DNA of 64,000 nt from Aaosphaeria pasadenensis. Its lineage: Eukaryota; Ascomycota; Dothideomycetes; Pleosporales. Below the pieces are notes generated by a model that saw only the letters and a program-made list of their open reading frames with translations, was not told where the DNA came from and searched no databases. This document shows, piece after piece, positions 56,623-64,000 of the stretch. The translations under genes and the position numbers were made by a program. Each line of letters begins with the position of its first letter. Positions within the stretch are counted from its first letter, which is position 1. Location of the stretch: positions 558,001 through 622,000 of the forward strand of contig JAKLMB010000010.1 in NCBI GenBank assembly GCA_022813625.1, read 5' to 3'.

Positions 56623-57762
56623 ATGGGACTTCTCACCTACCAGCCGTTCAAAGGCGTCTACCTCATAGGAGCCATCGGATTCGAGCTCGCAAGGCTCCCC
56701 ATCTGGCTCATCAAATACCTGACCAAGTACGGACGTCAACACCCAGAATGGACCTTCAGGAACGCTCTCGTCGCCCGCATCGCCTTCTCCGCCCTCTACC
56801 ACCTCTCCATGGTCCAAATGGGCACTCCTCTCCCCCTCACCGCAGGTAAAGAGAAAGAACGCTTCGTCGTCATCAAGCCCTTCTCCACCGACAACTACAC
56901 CGGCCCCTTCGCCCCAACCGCGGACGTCAAGCCCGTCGAAATCGGCGCATCATGGTACCCAGCACCCTTGACCCCCGCCTCGGACACCAGCAAAGTGACC
57001 GTGGTCCTCCACTTCCACGGCGGCGCCTACGTGATCGGCGACGGCCGCACCGACTCAATGGGCTACTCCGCGCACCAACTCCTCAAACACGGCGGCGCAA
57101 CCCACGTCCTCGCCTCGCAGTACCGCCTCTCCAGCCTCCCCGCCTCAGCAACCTCCAACCCTTTCCCCGCCGCCGTCCAAGACGCCTTGACATCGTACCT
57201 CTACCTCGTCCGCACGCTCGGCATCCCACCCTCCAACATCATCGTCGCAGGCGACTCCGCAGGCGGCAACGCGGCCATCGCTCTCCTCCGCTACATCGCG
57301 TCCCACGGCGCCGACGTCCCGGAACCGATCCCCGCTCCCGCCGCCGCGTTCCTCTGGTCCCCGTGGATCTCGCCGAGCGAGACGTTGAAGGGCGACTTCA
57401 CGCGCACGAACGTCAACTACGGAACCGACTACCTGAGCAGGCCGTTCACGGACTGGGGCGCCGCGGCGTATGCGGGCAAGGGCGGGAAAGAGGTGCTGGA
57501 GTCGCCGTACGTGTCGTTCAAGAGGCAGCCGTTTAAGACGGAGACGAAGATCTGGACGCATACTGGTGGGGCGGAGGTGCTGTTTTTCGATGATAAGCAG
57601 TGGGTGCTGGAGATGAAGGCTGTGGGGAATGAGGCGGTTTTGGATGTCGATGAGAAGGTGCCGCATGATCTGTTTTTGATGGGGAAGCCGTTGGGGTTGG
57701 AGAAGGAGTTGGCGGCTGCGATGAAGAGGGCGGGTGAGTGGTTTCGGGAGGTGAGGAAGTAG
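56623..57762 (+). CDS. Alpha/beta hydrolase, esterase/lipase type (379 aa)
   Basis: Single exon, start MGLLTYQPFKGVYL. The N terminus has a hydrophobic helix (about 10-32) that may anchor it to a membrane. The hormone-sensitive-lipase-like core shows HGGAYV at 132-137 (oxyanion hole; usual form HGGG), YRLSS near 168, and GDSAGGNAAIALL at 210-222 with the nucleophile Ser in GDSAGG. The Asp and His of the triad probably lie in the C-terminal third (EVLFFDD and KVPHDLF). The length fits the family. The acyl substrate cannot be told from the sequence. Unlike the hydrolase-like pseudogene at 20308, every catalytic element is intact. Codon use is strongly C-biased in the first two thirds and G-biased in the last third. 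Convergent with HBS1. Confidence 0.9.
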   Translation: MGLLTYQPFKGVYLIGAIGFELARLPIWLIKYLTKYGRQHPEWTFRNALVARIAFSALYHLSMVQMGTPLPLTAGKEKERFVVIKPFSTDNYTGPFAPTADVKPVEIGASWYPAPLTPASDTSKVTVVLHFHGGAYVIGDGRTDSMGYSAHQLLKHGGATHVLASQYRLSSLPASATSNPFPAAVQDALTSYLYLVRTLGIPPSNIIVAGDSAGGNAAIALLRYIASHGADVPEPIPAPAAAFLWSPWISPSETLKGDFTRTNVNYGTDYLSRPFTDWGAAAYAGKGGKEVLESPYVSFKRQPFKTETKIWTHTGGAEVLFFDDKQWVLEMKAVGNEAVLDVDEKVPHDLFLMGKPLGLEKELAAAMKRAGEWFREVRK

Positions 57763-58032
57763 GTTGTAGCTCTTGCGGGAGAGGAGGTTGAGGTTGAGGG
57801 TTCATTGTGAATTTTGCACAACGTGTCGAATCAAGTATCAAACGTAGTGCCGACATACATATATCGTATCATATATTTCCTCCTTGGGCCTTAAATGTCT
57901 CACAGAAATGGATTTATCACATGAAGAATCAGTATTTTGGATTGGTATATGGGAGTCTAATAGTTCAGCTATGACTTCTCATCGAAGTGATGCTGGATGA
58001 CGCCCTAGAACAAACGCAGAAAAGGACTTCGA

Positions 58033-60916
58033 CTATGCCTCTAGCAGACCAGCCGCGATGGTATTTCCTCCTTCACGAAGAACAACCCTAGTGCCAGCTT
58101 CCAGCGGCAGTTCTCTCTCAAGCTCAATCACCACCCTCGCAACCTCTGCTGGCTTAATCACCCTTGGCTTCTTCTTCAACACCTCACCAGTCGCCTTGTT
58201 CAGCGTTGCTGTCAGTGCTGTGATCTTTCCTTCCGCCTGCAAACGACCCCTGAAAACATCCACGCTCATAGGGAGCACATGGTCGAAGGCAAGGATCTTG
58301 GATGTGAAGGACTTGATCAGCTTAACCGGATGTTTAGGGTCGCACGCAATGTCACCAAGACGCAGATGCACAGGGTCGATGTCGGTGAGATGAAGTGTGG
58401 GGATCTGACCGGCGACTGCCCAGTCGACGACATCATTTTCAGCCTCGATAGCTTTCACGATCGCGGTCTCGCCAGCTGGCATTGTGAGGATAGCGTCGCC
58501 TACTTGGACGGAACCGGCGTCAATGCGACCAGAAATGCTGACCGGGTTTTGTATCCCGCCGCGGAAGACGTCACCAATGGTCATACGCAGCGGCTTTTCG
58601 ATGTTGCGCTTCGCCGGTTCGGAGGCATCCAGGGCCTCGATGAGGGACTGGCCGGAGTACCAACTCGCGCTTGGGTCTTCCACTTTTCGAGTAACGTTTT
58701 CGCCTGTGAGACCTGCGCACGGGATGAATGTGATACTCTTCGCCGTGTAACTGGCTGCGGTAAGGAAAGCGTTCATCTGTCGTGAGATGTCTTCGAATCG
58801 CGCCTGCGACCAAGACACTGTGTCCATCTTGTTCACTGCCACGATTAGGCGCTGGACACCCATGCTGCGGACCAATAATGCGTGCTCCTTCGTCTGTCCC
58901 TTCAGACCAGACTCGAAGCTGTTGGTACTAGCATCAATGACGAGAACGGCGAAATCGGCCTGCGATGCACCGGCAATCATGTTGGGTATGAAATCCTTGT
59001 GGCCGGGTGCATCGAGAATCGTGAACTTCGTCTTGTCGGTTTCGAAATAGTTGGTGGCAATGTCGACTGTGACACCTCGACTGCGTTCTTCACTCGTCTG
59101 ATCCATAACCCATGCGAGTGCGAAGGAGGATTTGCCAATCGTCTCAGCCTCTTTGCGAAGTTTGTCGACGGAACGCTGGTCGATGACGTTCAGATCGTAA
59201 AGGAGTCGACCCATGAGCGTACTCTTACCGTGGTCAACATGGCCTTTGACTATATCAGAATTTGCCTCGCTAGAGAATGGACTGTGCAACACTCACCAAT
59301 GACAACAAAGTTGGCCATACGTTTCATACCACTCTTTTCGAACTCTGCTACTACATTGAGATTTTTGCTCTTAACTTTGGGGACCTCCTCGACAGTTAAC
59401 TTGTCTACCGAATTCGCTAACGATTCACCAGTTGACTTCTTTGGTTTTGTTACGTTCGACTTCGTTCCTAACATGAAGTTGTATTAGAATCTTCCATGAA
59501 CGAATCCGCTATGTTAGCCTAGCCATGCACCACACTCTTCCCCTGCGCCCGGAGTACAATGTCATCTGGACTTGGGCCAGCAAAAGGATCGGCCTGTTTC
59601 ACATCGGAGGGCCCATTCCGTGCCAGTGGGACAAACATGGGTTCCAATCGACCTTGTGTTGCTGAGCCCGTCTTATCGCCACACAAAGTCGATGCAAAAA
59701 TAGATGGTCCTACTCGCATATTTGACACGTCGATGGGCGGAGGTGCCGGCTCCGGAGCGGACTCTTCTTCTGGCTCTTGTGCTACTGGCTCAGGAGATTC
59801 TGCCTTCTTGCGAGGATATTTCTTTTGGAAAGTCTTGCGTGCTGAATCTCGCTCACCACTCTCTTCCGATGACGGCAGTTTTGTGCTCTTTCCAACATTT
59901 AAGCGGTCGAGTAGTGCGATCGCCTTATCTGTTTCAACCTGCGCGTCTGCGGGCGCTCCACTCTGAGATGCACTGCCTTTAGACTCTTCTTGCTTCCTCT
60001 TTCTTGCTGCGGCAAGCGCTGCCAATTTGGATCCACCAAGCAAACCACCTCTGGGAAACAGTGGCTCGACCGTGATATTGCCAAGTCGGTGCGGAGGCAC
60101 TTTGCCCCAAGGAACATCGGCGAAGAAGTCCTCTGAAGTTTCATATGTATAGTCCATCGATACGGGCAGGGGAAAGACTGCGGAGTCTTTAGCCAGTTGA
60201 AGGGTTTGATCGAACAATCGTGGACATTGACGTTCGTGCGAACGAGTGGCTCCGGGAAAGGTGCGGTGCATGATGGCTCGTTATATAGTATATAAAATGA
60301 AAGAGCTTACCTGGTGTTGTCTTGACCTCTGCACCCGCGGCACTCGCTGCTTGATCAAACCGTGACACTGGTTTCTGTTTCTTTGGCTGAGGCGCAGCTT
60401 TGGGCGCAAACTTATCTGATTCATTGTCAGCTTTTGATCCTTTGACACAACAAGTAGAGCGTACTCTTGAGATATGTGACCGATTTGCCGACATCGTAGT
60501 AGTAGTTCCACAATGCCTCTTGTATTTGAGCGTCCGTGACGCTTGTACTTGAGCCCAACGCTTCCCTGACTTTGATTGTGCCTCTCCTTATTTGCTCTGT
60601 GCTTGCATTAGCCCTTTCATCCACGCACGCAGACGCTGTTATGTAATGCCATAAGAGGCATAGGGTACGTTTTGATCACTCGGTACAATATGGAACAGGT
60701 AGGGCATCGTCATCGCAACGTTGAGGTGATGTTTATCGTACCTCGATCTTCGTCTGACATTACTACAATTTGTCAGTGGAAAATTAGTGTTTTGCTGTAA
60801 TGCTCAGACTTACTGTTACCGTCATCTTCTTCCTCGTAGTAATCATCATCATCGTAGACATCGTCATCGTCATAGTCGACGTTCTTCGCGCGCTGGTGCC
60901 CTGATTTCGGGGGCAT
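58033..60916 (-). CDS. HBS1: Hbs1-type translational GTPase, ribosome rescue (794 aa)
   Basis: Seven exons: 60814-60916, 60742-60762, 60465-60596, 60311-60415, 59536-60177, 59297-59467 and 58033-59243. The second is a 21-nt microexon. The protein starts MPPKSGHQRA, then an acidic Asp/Tyr run. The HBS1 N-terminal domain (about 40-85) has EQIRRGTIKVREALG and IQEALWNYYYDVGKSV. A disordered linker holds the LAALAAARKRK motif. The GTPase core has GHVDHGKST (G1), DAPGHKDF (G3), NKMD (G4) and CAGLTGEN (G5), then two beta-barrels as in eEF1A. Hbs1 works with Dom34/Pelota to free stalled ribosomes. The last intron has two in-frame acceptors 6 bp apart (TAG and AAAG). The AAAG choice gives the family form FVVIGHVDHGKS and is used here. 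Confidence 0.92.
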
Positions 60917-61558
60917 TGTTGCAGGTTCGATACGGCGTGATGGAAGAAAGACAGTGGCAAGAGATAAGCGGTCGTGGATGTGGATTTAAATAGATCCACA
61001 AGTAATCAGAGAAAAGAAGTTGATGCTGGCCTAAAGAAGCATTGTTGATGTGGCTGCATAAAAGTTACGATTCTCAAAGCGGAGGACGGAGGACTCGACA
61101 CTACATTGACGTGTGAGCCTCATGTTTGACCCCGCGCTAGTGCCGTTTGGTCTTAGAGTGCCAGAGCTCTGATGGCTATGACGGAGCCATTTCCCACCTT
61201 CTGGGCCACTAAAATAATCAATGTTGCTACTCGTATTGTTGCGTCAACTTTGTTACTCGCAGTAGTTCCTCACGCTCACAAAGCGGACAAGTAGGGGCAA
61301 TTGTATTTTATTTTATTTTTAGGTATAAAGAGGTTCCTCGTGCCACGTCCATTAAATCAAACCACTTCAATCGCCTCGCTGGAAATACACATACAGAATG
61401 GGGGTATAGAATCAAAACAAAGGGAAATTGTGGTCTCGGAAACATGCAGCTGTGGGGATTGCGCCGTCGCGAAACATGCCAAACGAGATATCCATCCATT
61501 GAGGTCTGCGAGCCGCCGTTAATGGTCTGCTCGTCCGATTGTCCATGAGCAGAATACA
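60917..61558. other. Intergenic, no gene
   Basis: 642 bp between HBS1 and the Pro/Ala-rich gene, same strand. Nothing recognised beyond short frames. Confidence 0.6.
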
Positions 61559-62725
61559 CTATTTCTTCTCAGCAGGGGCCGCGGGCGCTTCAGTAGCGGC
61601 CGGTGCAAGAGGTGCGGCAGGAGTCGCGACAGCAGCAGGAGTCTCCTTTGGCTGTTCCTTGGCGTCAGAGCTGAAATCAGGCTCTCCAGCGTCTAGAGGA
61701 CCACTCGTGGCACTCATGCCAGGGGCAGGTTTCGCAGCTGGGACTGCAGCTTCAGTAGGTGTAGGTGTAGCATCTACAGGAGCAGCAGCCTTGGGAGTTG
61801 GATCTGCCGCTTCGGTAGGTTTGGCCTCGGTAGCCTTTGGTTCTGTGTTGGCTTCTTGCGCTGCAACAGCAGTAGGAGGGGGAGGCGCAACGGCACCGGC
61901 AGGTTCTGGGCCTAAAGGGAGTATTAAAGTTAGCTTGGGATTTGCGAGTAGTTAAGAAGGAGAATCATGACTGTGTGAGAGAAAGTCGTGGTGGTTGTAA
62001 GCGATGAACACGCATATGCATGTCGAAAGGTAGACCAGTGGGCGCTGTAGAGTCACCTAAGACCACTGTATGGCGGATAATGCAAGGCAGACCGAGGGTT
62101 TCTCGGCATCTCCTTGCTGTCTATCCGCATCAGGTCTATAGGCGACCAGGCCAGTCATCGTCTCTCGAGGTCCGATGTCTCCAACGAGAACCATCATCGC
62201 AATTGGGGTCTTTGAAACAGGACTTGAGAAGTCCAGAATGGAAATTCGACCTACTCTCTGTTGCCTTTTTAACTTCGGTCAGAGCAGCCTCCTCCTTCTT
62301 GGTGTCAGGTTGGGCTACAGGAGCCTGGGCCTCGGCTGGAGGTGCGACATCGGCTGGCTTGTTTTGGGGTGGAGAGGGCTGGGCTGCCTGCGTAGCGGGG
62401 GCGGTTGCTGGCGCGGGAGCAGCAGGTTGCGTCTCGGTGGGCTTCGTAGAGGCTTCACCGGTGGTGGTGGGGGTAGGCTTGTTCTTCTCTTTCTTGGTCT
62501 TGGAGCGGAAGAGACTCTTCAGGTTCTTCTTGACCGTATCGAAGGCGTCAAGCGCTGGAGAGAACATGTTAGTGGAACCGTGCCAGATGGAGGGTAGATG
62601 CAATTGTGATAAGCAAGTCCACGGCGAAAGAGTTGAGAGTGCAAGTAGATCGAGTATGAGAGTCGTAGACACGAAGGAAAGAACAGCTGCATGGGGATTG
62701 ATATTGACTTACGAACTCCTGGCAT
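61559..62725 (-). CDS. Pro/Ala/Thr-rich low-complexity protein (221 aa, tentative model)
   Basis: Three exons in my model: 62713-62725 (13 nt, MPGV), 62255-62554 and 61559-61911. Donors are GTAAGT and GTAGGT, acceptors TCCAG and TTTAG. After a short basic helix (LDAFDTVKKNLKSLFRSKTKKEKNK), which could bind membrane or nucleic acid, the rest is Pro/Ala/Thr-rich with many TPxxTE and PAxAP runs and ends PAAPAEKK. The frame bias and the continuation of the same composition across the 343-bp second intron support one protein. That intron is long for this window and could hide a further small exon. No domain recognised. It may be a structural or scaffold protein. Confidence 0.6.
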
Positions 62726-64000
62726 GGTTGCGAAGTTGTTTTCGAAGGAAGATGTAATGGATAACTGCTTACGAATGTTAGTGCTTTGAAACAGTTTGGA
62801 CCGGAGTCATCTTCACGATGGATGATGTTTATAATGCTCGTGAGGCCGAGTAGGAGAACATACAATTAAAGGTACTAGTCTTGGAATCGGATGAGCTGAA
62901 CAAGGCCTAAGCACAGTTGAGATCAGACCGGCGTGAGGAGATACTGATTGTTGTAGCTTGTGCTTGTGAGGTACTCGTAAACGTCAAGTGAGAGTACTCG
63001 TAGACCGTCTTTTGAGTATCACTCTACTCGTAGGTAAAGTAAAGTGAGGTGAGGTGAAGTAAGAGTCAAGTCGTAGTTAGAGGTAATAGTTAAAGGTAAG
63101 GTAAGGTCAGGCAAGGTACAGAGCGTACGCCGTAGGGTTTTGGTCGTTTAATTAAAGCGAAGGGGTGACGGTGTAAGTGAGTAAGTAAAGTCACCTAAAC
63201 TACTTGTAGTCATGGTAAAGGGATTATCCTATGGACCGTGCCACCCATGAGAGCCTGGCCCCAAATCTTCAACCAATCACATCTCACCATCTTTCTCTCT
63301 CTCTCTCTTTGAGCCGCCCCACAACTCCACGGTCCTCAGTGCTCACCTACGCCGTCCCAGATCCCAGACAACAAGTTCAAGCTACCACCAATACGGAGAA
63401 TTGGGGAGACGGGGGAGATGAGGGCCTAGTGATGACCAGCTTTATGCCATAGATAGACGGAGACCTGTGTTTCCTTTCCCTATCGTACTGTGTAAGGACT
63501 CAATAATGCCTTCTCAGGAATCAAATGGCTTGCTGCAGTTGAGCTTGCTTATTTTTAGCTGATGCGTGCAGCACGAATGATGATCATGCACCTCGTTTGA
63601 CACCTGTGTTTCAGGCCGATTGTTGACTTCGATCAGTGGTTCTGCGGCCATGTTCGCGCGACGCGGGTGAGCACTGCCACCCCAAGATGGTCTGCGACAT
63701 TTAACCCTCGTATCACAACGAGTCCGGGGTGTCGCCTATCAGACTCGATCGAGCATATTGTATTGTATATTGTATGCATAGCATAGACCAAAAGACGGGG
63801 ACAGACGGACAGTTGTCGTGTGTCTGTCTAAGAAAAAACCCCATTTGGCTTTAGTCCCATCTCGTCCCACTTGCTTCCCTCTACCAACGTACACGAGTAT
63901 ACGCGTACACTCCTTCCTCAATATCTCCTCCTTTCTTCTCTTCCAGTCCATGCCACCATGTAGACGATACTTCTCTCATCAGGGGACGCCAGCTTGATGT
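62726..64000. other. Gene-free right end of the window
   Basis: 1.3 kb with no supported gene. It has GTAAAGTGAGGTGAGG- and AAGGTAAGGTCAGG-type low-complexity sequence at 63020-63115, and a (CT)n run at 63293-63309. Confidence 0.6.

Overview
This is a nuclear genome window from a filamentous ascomycete (Pezizomycotina). Genes carry short introns (mostly 47-170 bp) with GTRNGY-type donors and YAG acceptors. Intergenic DNA has several microsatellites, and the gene set is fungal: Vps27, a Doa4-type deubiquitinase, Tim17, Hbs1, Bud27/URI, Ctr86/ataxin-10 and a fungal MARVEL protein. Dothideomycetes is my best guess from protein style, but that is inference. I saw no rRNA, tRNA, transposon or CRISPR.

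Bases 1-24,500 are gene-poor. Long stretches (1-4340, 5106-12636, 21646-24577) hold only chance ORFs and simple repeats. Between them lie lineage-type genes: a small basic conserved protein (4341-5105), a secreted protein with the fold of a cellobiose-dehydrogenase cytochrome domain but without its haem ligands (12637-13497), a four-span membrane protein (14998-15643), a large low-complexity protein (16499-18565), an isochorismatase-like hydrolase (18963-19520) and a decayed alpha/beta-hydrolase-like gene with two in-frame TAA codons (20308-21645).

Bases 24,578-47,704 are gene-dense and mostly housekeeping: a type II membrane glycosyltransferase, a divergent pair made of ESCRT-0 subunit VPS27 and a Doa4/USP8-type ubiquitin hydrolase, argininosuccinate synthase (ARG1), the TFIIH subunit TFB3 divergent from the prefoldin-like URI/BUD27, a fusion of an HMG box with an ataxin-10 domain (CTR86 family), a MARVEL membrane protein and an FMN/FAD oxidoreductase. 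VPS27 and the deubiquitinase act at the same step, the sorting of ubiquitinated cargo at endosomes, and share one 552-bp promoter region.

Bases 49,176-62,725 hold an orphan protein with a clear internal duplication, TIM17 of the mitochondrial import channel, a dynamin-family GTPase with a SUMO-interaction-like and nuclear-localisation-like insert, an alpha/beta hydrolase with an intact GDSAGG site, the ribosome-rescue GTPase HBS1 (seven exons including one of 21 nt) and a Pro/Ala-rich protein. The final 1.3 kb has no gene that I can support.

Exon boundaries were set by hand from splice consensus, reading-frame continuity and family motifs. All protein lengths follow from those models.
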